A stretch of 64,000 nt of DNA from CAZTHK01 sp964613215 (GCA_964613215.1 CAZTHK010000010.1:62001-126000); one strand, 5' to 3'; shown: positions 51,051 to 60,638, numbered from the stretch's first letter. Notes: generated by a model from the sequence alone, not told the origin. A program made the numbers and translations.

Positions 51051-53114
51051 ATGCTGAATATTAAAAATTTCATACTGATTTCCGCAATATTCTGTATTCT
51101 GATAGTCTCCGGTTCTCTGGGAGTACCTCTCTGGATTACTCTTTCCTCCGGGATAATATTCACCGGTATCATTGGACTCAGAATGAGAGCTGAACACCGG
51201 AATAGAATAGAAACAATCCAGCACCGTCTTATAAACCTGAGGAGCGAGGGGCTCTTTCTTGATAACAAGATAAGAGGAAAAGAGGATAACACCTTCTACA
51301 GTATGCTGCTTACCATTCTCAGCGACCTTGAAAGATCGCTGTTTAAACTGGTGGAAAAAAATATCCAGCTGCTCAGTCTCAAAGAGATTGGCAGAAACAT
51401 AATAAGCTCACTGGATGAGCAGCGGCTGATAGATTCGGTTTTTGACTATCTGATGAAGGGAGTGGGTTATAAGGAAGTAGCATTCTTTATAGTGCGCAAG
51501 AAAAAGAAGATATTCCAGGCTATCATCAACATAGAGAAATCTACCCGGTTAGTCAGGCGGGTTATAAACTTCGAACCCAGTGAGTTCAGGGGATCCCTTC
51601 TCAACTCTACTCTCACCGGTAAGCCTTTTTTGATCAAGGATACCAAACTTCATCCCCTGCACAAATTGGGAGGCGAAGAGATATTTCCCGGCAGTACCAT
51701 GGAATCATATCTTTTCGTGCCGCTGATGAAATCAACAGAACAGGTGGACTGTTATAATAGTATAAACTGCCTGTTCAAGAAGGATTCGGAAAGACAGGAC
51801 TTTGACGGACCCCATTATCTCAACAGCAGGGAATGTATGTCCTGCCCGGATTTTCCCCTGCTGGGAGGAATACTGGTAACGGATGGGTACAGGGCGGCAT
51901 CTCTTACCAACATAGATCAGGTTACCCTGGAAACGGTAGGATCTCTGGTCAGTTCAAACATTGAAAACTGGTTGTTATATCAGGAATTAAGGCAGGAAGA
52001 GATATTCAGGGAAAAGATTCTGGAGGGAATGATACATGGTGTCCTGGCAGTTGATATGTCGGGGACTATAACCCTGGCCAACAGGAAATCCAGATCCATG
52101 AGTCATTACAGCACCGGCCAGATCATGTCCATGAAGATCAGCGGATTGATGACATCCGGTGATCACAAAGAACTACCGGTTTTCAAGGTGCTGGAAAGAA
52201 ATGTATCGGTGATGCACCGGGACGGTTATCTCATCAGGAAGGATGGTGTGCATATTCCGGTTCGGATGAATGTTTCCCCCCTGATCGGGGATGACGGCGA
52301 GAAAATGGGAGCCATTATCCTGTTCGCCGATATGAGTGACATAAAGAGGATGGAAGAGGAGATCAGACAACTGGACAGGCTGGCAGCGCTGGGTAGGTTT
52401 ACCTCAGCTATAGCTCATGAAATAAGGAATCCTCTCACCGGTATCGGAGCAGGTATCCAATATCTTAACCGGGACAAGACTATCACCGAAGAACAGAAGG
52501 AAAACCTCAATTTCATTCTCAATGAAATTGACAGGCTGAACAGGATTATCACCGATCTCTTTAAAATTGCTAGACCCAGAAACCTGGTGTATCAGAGGAT
52601 AAAGGTAATTAATCTGGTGGACCGTTCTCACAGGTTGCTTGAGGATGTTCTGTCCGACAGGAGGATCAGTTTCAACAAAAATATCGATGACCACATGCCT
52701 GAGATCGAAGTGGATCCGGACCTGATAACTCAGGTACTGATAAACCTTATCAAGAATGGTGCGGAGGCCATCGAGAATACCGGCAAAATCGAGGTGAGCG
52801 CTGATACTTACCGGGGGGAGGATGATAATGTAATGGTCGAGGAAAACAAAGAGATGGTTTACATATCTGTCTCTGACGATGGTGTGGGAATGAATGAGGA
52901 TGAAAGAAAAAAGATCTTCGAGCCATTCTTTTCCAACAAGAAGGATGGTACCGGACTGGGATTGTTTGTTACCCACAGTATTGTCCAACAGCATCAAGGT
53001 AAAATAGTGGTTAATTCAGAACCACAGAAGGGAACAACCATAAAGGTCTATTTGCCAATTAAGGCGCCAGGGAAAGGAGAAAAAATTGAAGCCGGTAGTG
53101 CTTCTGGTGGATGA
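51051..53114 (+). CDS. Sensor histidine kinase (TM-GAF-PAS-HisKA-HATPase)
   Basis: A 687-residue kinase. One or two N-terminal membrane helices (about 5-45) are followed by a short coiled coil, a GAF domain (about 115-310), a PAS domain (about 320-435), HisKA with phosphoacceptor His456 in AIAHEIRNPLTGI, and HATPase_c with NLIKNGAEAI (N box), DDGVGMNEDE (G1) and GTGLGLFV (G2). The GAF domain carries Cys234, Cys240, Cys262 and Cys265 (CYNSINC ... CMSC), possible metal or redox ligands. The NtrC-like regulator gene overlaps its end by 29 nt. No clear sigma70 promoter; TATATT near 50987 has a poorly spaced -35. Confidence 0.88.
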   Translation: MLNIKNFILISAIFCILIVSGSLGVPLWITLSSGIIFTGIIGLRMRAEHRNRIETIQHRLINLRSEGLFLDNKIRGKEDNTFYSMLLTILSDLERSLFKLVEKNIQLLSLKEIGRNIISSLDEQRLIDSVFDYLMKGVGYKEVAFFIVRKKKKIFQAIINIEKSTRLVRRVINFEPSEFRGSLLNSTLTGKPFLIKDTKLHPLHKLGGEEIFPGSTMESYLFVPLMKSTEQVDCYNSINCLFKKDSERQDFDGPHYLNSRECMSCPDFPLLGGILVTDGYRAASLTNIDQVTLETVGSLVSSNIENWLLYQELRQEEIFREKILEGMIHGVLAVDMSGTITLANRKSRSMSHYSTGQIMSMKISGLMTSGDHKELPVFKVLERNVSVMHRDGYLIRKDGVHIPVRMNVSPLIGDDGEKMGAIILFADMSDIKRMEEEIRQLDRLAALGRFTSAIAHEIRNPLTGIGAGIQYLNRDKTITEEQKENLNFILNEIDRLNRIITDLFKIARPRNLVYQRIKVINLVDRSHRLLEDVLSDRRISFNKNIDDHMPEIEVDPDLITQVLINLIKNGAEAIENTGKIEVSADTYRGEDDNVMVEENKEMVYISVSDDGVGMNEDERKKIFEPFFSNKKDGTGLGLFVTHSIVQQHQGKIVVNSEPQKGTTIKVYLPIKAPGKGEKIEAGSASGG

Positions 53115-54501
53115 TGAGGATACCATCAGACTATTTCTGGAAAAAACCATCAGGGAAGAGGGATACAACCCGCTGACTGCTGCAACCGGGGAGGAGGCCA
53201 TAGAGATGGTGTTCAGGGAACTGCCCGACCTGGTACTCCTTGATCTCAAACTCCCTGATATGAACGGAATGAAAGTCCTTGAAAAGATAAAAGAAAATAT
53301 CAGCGAGATATGCGTAATCATGCTGACTGCTTTCGGAGATATCGAGACAGCGGTAAAGGCTATGAAGGCGGGAGCCTTCGATTTCGTTAACAAGCCGGTC
53401 AATCTGGAACAGCTTCTTCTTACCATACAAAAGGGATTGGAATCCCAGAAACTCAACCGGGAACTATTTCAGTTGAGGAGAAAGGTCAAGGAAGATTTTT
53501 GGGAGGGACATATCCCGGGTGAGAGCGAGCAGATGAAGGAGATCTACAATGTAGTCAAAAGAGTTGCATCCAGCGAAACCACCTCCATATTGATCGAAGG
53601 AGAAAGCGGGACCGGTAAAGAAATGATCGCCAATATGGTCCACCGCCTCAGCCCCAGGAAGGATAAACCTTTCCTGGAGATAAACTGCGCATCCCTTCCG
53701 GAACAGTTGCTGGAAAGTGAGTTGTTCGGGCACGAGAAGGGTGCATTCACAGATGCAAAATCACAGAAAACAGGATTACTGGAACTGGCCAACAAGGGAA
53801 CCCTTTTTCTGGATGAGATAGGGGAGATGAGTCTTACCATTCAGGTAAAGCTGTTGCGTGTGCTGGAAAAGATGTCATTCCGCAGAGTCGGGGGAACCAA
53901 GGATATAAGTGTAAGTGTAAGGATTATATCGGCTACCAACCGTGATCTGAAGGAAGCTGTTGAGCAAAAGAAATTCCGTGAAGACCTCTATTACCGTCTC
54001 AAGGTTATTCCCATATACATACCTCCCATCAGGGAGAGGAAGGAAGATATTCATATTCTTCTTAAACATTTCATCAATGTGTTCAATAAGAGATTTAATA
54101 AGGATTTTCGTGAAATAGATGATCAAGCCTATCAGTTGATCCTGGATTATCCCTGGCCCGGTAACATAAGGGAACTCAAGAACATGGTGGAAAGAGTAGT
54201 CCTTCTGGAGGATGACCATACCCTCAGAGCTGATTATATACCGGGAAGTATGAAAAAGGGCATCGATAAAAGCGCCAGAGACTCGGTGGTGAAAAACCTG
54301 GAGAGGGTTATGAGCAGGCCATATCCGGAGGGTGGTATCGATTTCGAGTCTCTAATCAAGCAGACTGAAAGCGACCTTATTAAAAAGGCACTTAAAGAGT
54401 CCGGAAACAATCAGAGCGAGGCAGCCAGGTTACTTAACCTGAATCGCGATAAACTCAGATACCGTCTCAAACAGTATGATCTGGATGATGAAAGCCACTG
54501 A
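53086..54501 (+). CDS. NtrC-family response regulator
   Basis: A 471-residue sigma54-dependent activator. Receiver domain (about 1-120) with phosphoacceptor Asp53 in LVLLDLKLPD. AAA+ domain (about 140-370) with Walker A GESGTGKE, the sigma54-contact loop as GAFTDA rather than GAFTGA, Walker B GTLFLDEIGEM and arginine finger region FREDLYYRL. C-terminal Fis-type HTH (SEAARLLNLNRDKLRYRLKQY). TTG start with GGAAAGGAG ahead. It should be activated by phosphorylation from the upstream kinase and drive sigma54 promoters, which I cannot locate here. Confidence 0.9.
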   Translation: MKPVVLLVDDEDTIRLFLEKTIREEGYNPLTAATGEEAIEMVFRELPDLVLLDLKLPDMNGMKVLEKIKENISEICVIMLTAFGDIETAVKAMKAGAFDFVNKPVNLEQLLLTIQKGLESQKLNRELFQLRRKVKEDFWEGHIPGESEQMKEIYNVVKRVASSETTSILIEGESGTGKEMIANMVHRLSPRKDKPFLEINCASLPEQLLESELFGHEKGAFTDAKSQKTGLLELANKGTLFLDEIGEMSLTIQVKLLRVLEKMSFRRVGGTKDISVSVRIISATNRDLKEAVEQKKFREDLYYRLKVIPIYIPPIRERKEDIHILLKHFINVFNKRFNKDFREIDDQAYQLILDYPWPGNIRELKNMVERVVLLEDDHTLRADYIPGSMKKGIDKSARDSVVKNLERVMSRPYPEGGIDFESLIKQTESDLIKKALKESGNNQSEAARLLNLNRDKLRYRLKQYDLDDESH

Positions 54502-54502
54502 A

Positions 54503-55006
54503 ATGCAATCAGTCAAAATCTATATTCCGGTCATTCTGCTAATGGTTACTCTGGTTTCATGCGGCCATTACAGCACTACCGGGAGATCAACAGGCGACAT
54601 AAAATCTATAGCAGTACCATATCTCGGGAATGATACTTCCGAGCCGGAGGTGGAAATCGAAATTACCGAAGAGATAATAAACGGCCTTATCGATGACGGT
54701 ACCCTCAGAGTAGTATCTGAGGATGAGGGTGATGCAGTACTGGAGGGCAGTGTTATAGAGTATAGCAATGAACCCACCACCTTCAACAGGGAACTACAGG
54801 CTGACCAATACAGACTGGCCATAAAACTGAAAGTCTCCCTGTTCAACCGGAAGGAAAATGACTTCATATGGGAGGACAAGATCATAACCGCCAGAAGTAA
54901 TTACTATCTGGAGGGATCCACAAATCAGACCTATGAGAAGGCTCAGGAAGAGGTCTATCTCGACATAGTGGAGCTTATCCTGGGAGCCACAGTACAGGAA
55001 TGGTAG
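54503..55006 (+). CDS. lptE: LptE-like outer-membrane lipoprotein
   Basis: A protein of about 167 residues. The signal peptide ends in the lipobox LVSC (Cys near residue 20). The following beta-rich domain, with SIAVPYLGNDTSEPEVEIEITEEIINGLIDDG and SEDEGDAVLEGSVIEY fragments, fits the LptE/LPS-assembly fold. LptE plugs LptD during lipopolysaccharide insertion. The holA gene follows after 7 nt, as in many Gram-negative bacteria, which strengthens the assignment. The ATG at 54503 begins 1 nt after the response regulator stop. Upstream ATGs at 54485 and 54488 are in frame but less likely. Confidence 0.82.
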   Translation: MQSVKIYIPVILLMVTLVSCGHYSTTGRSTGDIKSIAVPYLGNDTSEPEVEIEITEEIINGLIDDGTLRVVSEDEGDAVLEGSVIEYSNEPTTFNRELQADQYRLAIKLKVSLFNRKENDFIWEDKIITARSNYYLEGSTNQTYEKAQEEVYLDIVELILGATVQEW

Positions 55007-55013
55007 GAATTTC

Positions 55014-56051
55014 ATGAAGGCTGATCTTGATTACTACAGAAAGATATTCAGGGATGTCAGGAAGGGTAAAATAGAACCCTTATATATTCTGACCGGCCAG
55101 GAGAGCTACATTATGGAGGAGCTTTCAGGTACCATCGCCTCCGGCGCCATGGAGGAGAGCATGGAGGGTTTCAACTTCACCCTCAGCTACGGGGCCGATG
55201 CAGAGATCGGTCAGTTTGTCAATACCGCCCGATCCTTTCCCTTTCTATCTGGAAGAAGAGTTCTGATTATGAGAGAAGCTGAGAAATTACGGGGCAAGGC
55301 GGAAGAATTAGTAAAATACTGCAAGTCACCGGTTGATTCCAGCGTGATGATACTTTTATTCAACACTCATAATGAAACCGGCCGGAAGATTAGAATGCCC
55401 CGGATATACAGGACTCTGACCGGTACGGTAAAAAGAACCGGCAAGGTTATCAAGGTTGATAAGCTCAACTACAGTGATCTCAAAAGATGGATTGTGGGCA
55501 AGGCTAAACAGTTGAATGTGGAAATAAGTCCTTCTATGGCTGAAATAATAGTAAGAACGGTGGGAGAGAACCTCTATGATTTGAGTAATGAACTGGATAA
55601 ACTCTCCCTTTACTTTGAAAACAGAAAGGTTGAAAAGGAAGACCTGATAAATGTTATAGGTGATTACCGTGTAGACGCCCTGTTCGGATTTATAGACAGC
55701 CTTAAACCCGGCCAGGAGGTTAATTCAATCCGGACCATGCTCAGAATTATCGATTCCGGAGCGGAACGGCCATCTGTACTGCTCTATCATATGATAAGGC
55801 ACTTTCTTTACCTGCTCAGGGTAAAGGCCGGTTATCAGGTGAGGGGAGGTTACTTCTTCAGGAAACTAAAAGAGAAGTCCAGGCTATTCAGCAGCAGGGA
55901 TATTATCCTGTGGCTGGAGAATTTGAGGAAAACCGAATTACTTATTAAAAATACAACTTTCCCGGAGGAGCTTCTTCTGATAAGTTTATGTATTCATAGT
56001 ATGAAGGGCAAGAGAATGGACAGTGGTGGAGATTATTATCAAGTAGCATGA
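55014..56051 (+). CDS. holA: DNA polymerase III delta subunit
   Basis: This 345-residue clamp-loader subunit opens the beta clamp. It has the N-terminal LYILTGQESYIMEEL, a VLIMREAEKLRG helix and DLSNELDKLSLYFENRKVEKEDL with the conserved Glu-Leu-x-Lys-Leu-x-Leu segment. The C-terminal helical collar (about 220-335) is typical. Divergent but recognisable, and lptE-holA adjacency supports it. It overlaps the thioredoxin-like gene by 4 nt (ATGA). Confidence 0.86.
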   Translation: MKADLDYYRKIFRDVRKGKIEPLYILTGQESYIMEELSGTIASGAMEESMEGFNFTLSYGADAEIGQFVNTARSFPFLSGRRVLIMREAEKLRGKAEELVKYCKSPVDSSVMILLFNTHNETGRKIRMPRIYRTLTGTVKRTGKVIKVDKLNYSDLKRWIVGKAKQLNVEISPSMAEIIVRTVGENLYDLSNELDKLSLYFENRKVEKEDLINVIGDYRVDALFGFIDSLKPGQEVNSIRTMLRIIDSGAERPSVLLYHMIRHFLYLLRVKAGYQVRGGYFFRKLKEKSRLFSSRDIILWLENLRKTELLIKNTTFPEELLLISLCIHSMKGKRMDSGGDYYQVA

Positions 56052-56416
56052 ACATGATTAATCTCAATCCGGAAAGGAGCACAGCCATCAGGAATATGGA
56101 AAAGGTCAGAGAAGAAAACTTCGGCTCCAGGATACTCGACTCGGATAAGCCGGTGGTAGTCGACTTCTGGGCGACCTGGTGTAAGCCATGCCACCAGCTT
56201 GACCGGATACTGGAAGAGATATCGGAGGAGTACGAAAATATAGATTTCTATAAGGTGGACGTAAACGAAAGTTCAAGAATAAGTTCCAGGTATTCAGTGA
56301 GAAGTATTCCCACCCTGCTATTCTTCAACCGGGGAAAGCTGGTGGACCAGGCAGTGGGATCGATCTCCAGGGGAGTGGTGGAGGAGAAGCTGAATGAAAT
56401 GACAGGGAATACTTGA
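56048..56416 (+). CDS. Thioredoxin-like protein
   Basis: A 122-residue thioredoxin fold with the active site WCKPC (Cys45, Cys48), the preceding VVVDFWATW strand and the cis-Pro block RSIPTLLFF. It has a longer N-terminus than standard TrxA, and the ATG at 56096 may be the true start. There is no signal peptide, so it is cytosolic. It probably acts as a general disulfide reductase. WCKPC, instead of WCGPC, suggests a somewhat altered redox potential. Next in the operon comes the TusA-like gene. Confidence 0.88.
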   Translation: MNMINLNPERSTAIRNMEKVREENFGSRILDSDKPVVVDFWATWCKPCHQLDRILEEISEEYENIDFYKVDVNESSRISSRYSVRSIPTLLFFNRGKLVDQAVGSISRGVVEEKLNEMTGNT

Positions 56417-56497
56417 ACCCCGGTAAAATTTGATTGTTTTTTAACCACTTTTACTACAACTCCGGAAGAGAGACACAGTAGCCCGGAGGCAGATGAA

Positions 56498-56746
56498 ATG
56501 CTCATGGAGAATGATTGCAGAAAGATCATGGCCAGAGGCCTGAAACCGCCCGCACCCCTGCTGCTGGTTAAAAATGAAATGAAAACTATTAATACCAACA
56601 TGATCAGGGTTATTGTCTCCAACAGGGAGGCGGTGGATGAGCTGGTAGAATATTTTGAATCGAATGGAGCGGAGACAGAAATAGATACGGTGGGTAATGA
56701 TTATCATGTAGTGGTCGATCTGAGCGATTTCGAGAAAGGAGATTAA
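56498..56746 (+). CDS. TusA/YedF-like domain protein lacking the catalytic Cys
   Basis: An 82-residue protein that aligns with the TusA/SirA fold: ARGLKPPAPLLLVKNEM corresponds to the ARGLxCPxP-x3-LKKEL motif, then IRVIVSNREAVDELVEYFES matches the second half as found in the YedF-type N-terminal domain. The sulfur-carrying Cys is replaced by Pro17 (KPPAP), so persulfide transfer of the usual kind is not possible. Cys7 is the only cysteine. GGAGG lies 8 nt before the ATG. The stop overlaps the leuS ATG by one base. Confidence 0.7.
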   Translation: MLMENDCRKIMARGLKPPAPLLLVKNEMKTINTNMIRVIVSNREAVDELVEYFESNGAETEIDTVGNDYHVVVDLSDFEKGD

Positions 56747-59247
56747 TGCCGGAGTATTATCCCTTTAAGCAGACAGACAGAAAATGGCAGGAGAGATGGA
56801 CTCAGCTGTTCAGATGTGACACAGAAGATTACAGCAATAAATATTACTGTCTGATGATGTTCCCTTATCCCTCGGGCAATCTCCATGTCGGTCATGGACG
56901 CAACTATATAATCGGCGATGCCCTTGCCAGAATCAAGATGATGGACGGGGCCAATGTACTGGCACCGATGGGATGGGATGCATTCGGCCTTCCCGCAGAG
57001 AATGCTGCCATCAGTAATAATATTCATCCGGCAGAATGGACTGAACAGAATATCCGTAAGATGAAGCAGCAATTCTTCAGGTGGGGAGTGATATATGACT
57101 GGTCCAGAGAGATTACCTCCTGCCGGCCTGATTACTATAAATGGACTCAGTGGCTTTTTATTCAGCTTTACCGGGCCGGGCTGGCCTATCAGAAGGATGC
57201 CTCGGTAAACTGGTGTCCTTCCTGTAAGACGGTTCTGGCAAATGAACAGGTGATAGGCGGAAAATGCGAGAGATGCGATTCCGGAGTGACCCAGAAAAAG
57301 CTCACACAGTGGTTCTTCAGAATCACCGGGTATGCTGATAGGCTGCTGGAAGATCTGGAGGAGCTGGAAGAATGGCCGGAACGGGTTAAGGTAATGCAAA
57401 GGAACTGGATCGGAAGAAGTGAGGGTGTGGAAGTATCATTCCGGCTGGTTGATTCGGATGATCTTCTGTCATGCTTCACCACCCGGTTGGATACCATATA
57501 CGGGGCTACCTTTATGGCTATTGCCGTGGATCATCCTCTGGCAATAAGGATCCTGGAACTGGGAGGGAGGTTGAAGGAGGGTAAAAAATTTATTGAGTAC
57601 GCCAGAAAACTTCAGATGGAGGAACGGGAAAACGCCCTTCTCAGCAAGGAGGGTTTCTATACCGGTTACCGGGCGGTAAATCCTGTAACCGGCAGAAAGA
57701 TACCAATATTCCTGGCCAGTTATGTTCTGATGGAGTATGGAACCGGAGTGGTTATGGGAGTTCCCGCCCATGATCAGAGGGATTTTGAGTTCGTACAAGA
57801 GAGTGAGATAGAGATTCCGGTTATACAGGTAATTAAGCCCTCTGACCAGAGTGATCAGGTTGAATTGGAGCAGGCCTACACCGGTGATGGCAGGATAATA
57901 AACTCCGGTGAGTTTAATGGTCTCTCTAATCTGGAAGGGATGGAAAAAATCACAGAGAAGCTTATAGATGAGGGAATGGCCGCCAGAAAGGTTCACTACC
58001 GGCTCAGGGACTGGCTGATTTCAAGGCAGCGTTACTGGGGAGCACCCATACCCATGATTCACTGTCACAAGTGTGGAATAGTAGCGGTACCGGAAGAGGA
58101 CCTTCCCGTACACCTGCCCGAGGTGCTGGATTTCAAACCGAGTGGAGAGGCCAAAAGCCCCCTGGCCAGATCGGAGAAGTTTGTCAGGGTAACCTGCCCT
58201 GAATGCGGGGGGGAAGCATCCAGAGATACCGATACCATGGATACATTCGTGGATTCAAGCTGGTACTTCCTGCGTTATCTCAGCCCCCGCGATTCTGAAA
58301 AACCATTCAACCGGGAACTGGTAAACCGTTGGCTTCCGGTAGACCAGTATATTGGTGGTATAGAGCATGCCATCCTTCACCTGATGTATTCAAGATTCAT
58401 AGTCAAGTTCCTCCACGATCAAAACCATATCAATTTCAGAGAACCCTTCAAGAGGCTCTTCACCCAGGGCATGATCACCAGGAGTGGCGAAAAGATGTCA
58501 AAAACAGTGGGTAATGTGGTAGATCCCGCCTGGCTGATAGAAAAATACGGGGCTGATACGGTAAGAATATATACCCTGTTCATAGGTCCTCCCGAGAAGG
58601 ACGCTGAATGGAATGACAGAGCGGTGGAGGGAGCTTACCGCTTCGTAAACCGTATCTGGAGATTATATACCAATTACAGAGATATACTCAGATCCAGCGG
58701 GGGGAAAATAGATAATCCTGAAGATCTCAACCAGGATCAGATCTCCCTCTACCGTAAGATTCAACAGACCGTAAAGCAGGTAAAGAGGGATATCCTGGGA
58801 GGATCATTCCATTTCAACACCGCTATAAGTGCTCTGATGGAGCTCACCAACGAAATTTATCTGTATGTAGATAAGGAAGAATTCAAAGAAACAGGAATGT
58901 GGCAGGATCTCCTCAGATATGCCTTCGACAGGCTTTTGCTCCTGCTGGCTCCCATGGCACCTCATATATGCGATGAAATATGGGAAAGACTGGGAAATGA
59001 CAGATCGATCTTCACCAGGAATCTGCCGGATTTTGATGAAAATTATCTGGAAGCGGATAATTTCACCCTGGTTATTCAGGTTAACGGCAGGGTACGCTCA
59101 CGGGCGGAGGTGCCAATGGGTCTGAACAGTGAGAGGCTAAAAGAGGTGGCCCTGAATGACGGGAGAATCAGGAAAAGAGTCGAAAACAGGGAAATTAAAA
59201 AGATAATTGTTGTACCGGATAAACTGGTAAACATAGTGGCTCAATAA
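56746..59247 (+). CDS. leuS: Leucyl-tRNA synthetase
   Basis: An 833-residue class I synthetase. It has the HIGH motif in MFPYPSGNLHVGHGRNY, a zinc-like NWCPSCKTVLANEQV block with further cysteines, the CP1 editing domain with FTTRLDTIYGATFMAIAVDHPLA, RDWLISRQRYWGAPIPMIHC, and KMSKS as GEKMSKTVGNVVDP. The C-terminal anticodon-binding and Leu-specific domains follow. Length is typical. The ATG overlaps the preceding stop codon. Confidence 0.96.
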   Translation: MPEYYPFKQTDRKWQERWTQLFRCDTEDYSNKYYCLMMFPYPSGNLHVGHGRNYIIGDALARIKMMDGANVLAPMGWDAFGLPAENAAISNNIHPAEWTEQNIRKMKQQFFRWGVIYDWSREITSCRPDYYKWTQWLFIQLYRAGLAYQKDASVNWCPSCKTVLANEQVIGGKCERCDSGVTQKKLTQWFFRITGYADRLLEDLEELEEWPERVKVMQRNWIGRSEGVEVSFRLVDSDDLLSCFTTRLDTIYGATFMAIAVDHPLAIRILELGGRLKEGKKFIEYARKLQMEERENALLSKEGFYTGYRAVNPVTGRKIPIFLASYVLMEYGTGVVMGVPAHDQRDFEFVQESEIEIPVIQVIKPSDQSDQVELEQAYTGDGRIINSGEFNGLSNLEGMEKITEKLIDEGMAARKVHYRLRDWLISRQRYWGAPIPMIHCHKCGIVAVPEEDLPVHLPEVLDFKPSGEAKSPLARSEKFVRVTCPECGGEASRDTDTMDTFVDSSWYFLRYLSPRDSEKPFNRELVNRWLPVDQYIGGIEHAILHLMYSRFIVKFLHDQNHINFREPFKRLFTQGMITRSGEKMSKTVGNVVDPAWLIEKYGADTVRIYTLFIGPPEKDAEWNDRAVEGAYRFVNRIWRLYTNYRDILRSSGGKIDNPEDLNQDQISLYRKIQQTVKQVKRDILGGSFHFNTAISALMELTNEIYLYVDKEEFKETGMWQDLLRYAFDRLLLLLAPMAPHICDEIWERLGNDRSIFTRNLPDFDENYLEADNFTLVIQVNGRVRSRAEVPMGLNSERLKEVALNDGRIRKRVENREIKKIIVVPDKLVNIVAQ

Positions 59248-59474
59248 CACATTCATACAACTCAATATTTTAAGGATAAATATAAAGTAGGGAGTGGAGC
59301 CCTGCTATTGCGGGACAGAAGAAACAGAATATCTATTGGTTAACATAATATATATTATATGACATTTTGTTTTTATTAGAAAAGGTCAGTTTTTCTGTAA
59401 CCTCCACCCCATTTTTCTTCTGAATATGCAGGATGAGAGCTGCCTGAGTATTTTTACCAACCGTTTGATTCTAT
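59248..59474. other. Intergenic region between leuS and the minus-strand membrane genes
   Basis: No gene is seen. A perfect 14-bp palindrome ATAATATATATTAT lies at 59345-59358, and AGAAAA pairs with TTTTCT near 59379-59397, a weak bidirectional terminator of A-T pairs only, between converging genes. Confidence 0.4.
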
Positions 59475-59858
59475 CTAGTGCATCCCGGGAACTTTCTCCC
59501 TGAAATCACCCAGTACAGGAAGATGCCAGTATTCCCCGAACAGCGCCTTTACAAATCCTACCACCGAAAGTGTCAGAGCCCCCAGGCCTGCGAAGAGCTG
59601 TGATATTCCTACAAAGATAAGACCCAGAAACTTCAGATTACCGATGGTTACTTCCAGGATAATTATTACTATAAATGCTACCACCTCTGCCAGAAACAGC
59701 AGAAACCCCTGCTTGGCGTGGTACCCTATATATTTGTCGTCCCTGGCCTTCCATAGTGAGAAAAAGCACATGAATAATATATAGCTTATTGCAGCTATCC
59801 AGCGTTCCCTGTCGTCAGGAGATAAAGAGTTTTCCGGACCACTTGGTTTCTTCTCCAT
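59475..59858 (-). CDS. DUF4870/Tic20-like small membrane protein
   Basis: A 127-residue protein with a polar N-terminus (about 1-20) and three hydrophobic segments (about 22-40, 52-72, 76-105). The YHAKQGFLLFLAE block after KYIGYHAKQ resembles DUF4870-family (Tic20-like) proteins. Function is unknown. GGGAGAG precedes the ATG. The upstream TPR gene on the same strand ends 42 nt away, so they form an operon. Confidence 0.7.
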   Translation of the reverse strand: MEKKPSGPENSLSPDDRERWIAAISYILFMCFFSLWKARDDKYIGYHAKQGFLLFLAEVVAFIVIIILEVTIGNLKFLGLIFVGISQLFAGLGALTLSVVGFVKALFGEYWHLPVLGDFREKVPGMH

Positions 59859-59900
59859 GATATCTCTCCCTTTTAAGGTTTGATCCGCTTATAACCCCGC

Positions 59901-60563
59901 TTATCCCTTGAGTATCTTAATCTTAGCTTCTATCTTCCTTTGCTCCGTGCCGGCGGTGTGTTCCATTAAACTGCTAAGTGCATCCACAGCCAGCTCATTC
60001 TTGCCTGCCTTTTCATAGTTGGTCGCAGCCCTTCTGAGATAATACTCCTTCCTGAAATCATCATCATCTGTATTCCCAGCAAGATCCATGAAAACATTTC
60101 CCGCTTCCTGATATCTTCTCAGATTTTCCAGGGCGGTAGCCTTCCCGGCAATGGCTGCCTTTTGAAAGAAGTCATATTCTCCACATTCCTTGCGGTATAT
60201 TTCAAATTCATCCAATGCCCTGGAGTTATTACCCATTGCCAGGGCACACTTTCCCAGGAAGTATATCGAATAGATACCTTCCCTGGTATCCCCGTAGTCC
60301 TCAGATACCCGGCTAAACAATTCGTTTGCCGTCTGCATATCCCAGTTTTTAAAAGAAGCCAGAGCCTCTGAATAGTAATCCATGGCCTGCTTTCTCTGAC
60401 CCTTCTGGTAGTTTATAAAATAGACACTTCCAGCTACTATAATTATAATAGCTATAAGACCGGCGAAGAATTTGTTCTGATGCTTCTGAACGAACTCCCA
60501 GGCTTTCAGTACATTGGTCAGAAAAGTATCTCCCCGTAGTTCCTTTTTGGACATCTTAGCCAA
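59901..60563 (-). CDS. Membrane-anchored TPR protein (YfgM-like)
   Basis: A 220-residue protein with an N-terminal cytosolic basic stretch, one transmembrane helix (about 33-53) and a tetratricopeptide-type helical domain (about 60-218) with motifs such as AMDYYSEALASFKNWD and ALENLRRYQEAGNVFMDL. Architecture resembles YfgM, a SecYEG-associated periplasmic chaperone partner. The start is TTG at 60563 with GGGAGG at 8 nt. An ATG three codons on is an alternative. Confidence 0.75.
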   Translation of the reverse strand: MAKMSKKELRGDTFLTNVLKAWEFVQKHQNKFFAGLIAIIIIVAGSVYFINYQKGQRKQAMDYYSEALASFKNWDMQTANELFSRVSEDYGDTREGIYSIYFLGKCALAMGNNSRALDEFEIYRKECGEYDFFQKAAIAGKATALENLRRYQEAGNVFMDLAGNTDDDDFRKEYYLRRAATNYEKAGKNELAVDALSSLMEHTAGTEQRKIEAKIKILKG

Positions 60564-60586
60564 ATCCGTTACCTCCCTTTGATTAA

Positions 60587-60615
60587 ATTATACTACTAAT
60601 CTGCAATATAATCAA
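60587..60615 (-). promoter_or_regulatory. Sigma70 promoter for the TPR-DUF4870 operon
   Basis: On the minus strand TTGATT (60610-60615), a 17-nt spacer and perfect TATAAT (60587-60592), 24 nt upstream of the TTG start. Confidence 0.65.
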
Positions 60616-60638
60616 TATCAGCAGTATGACAAAAATAT

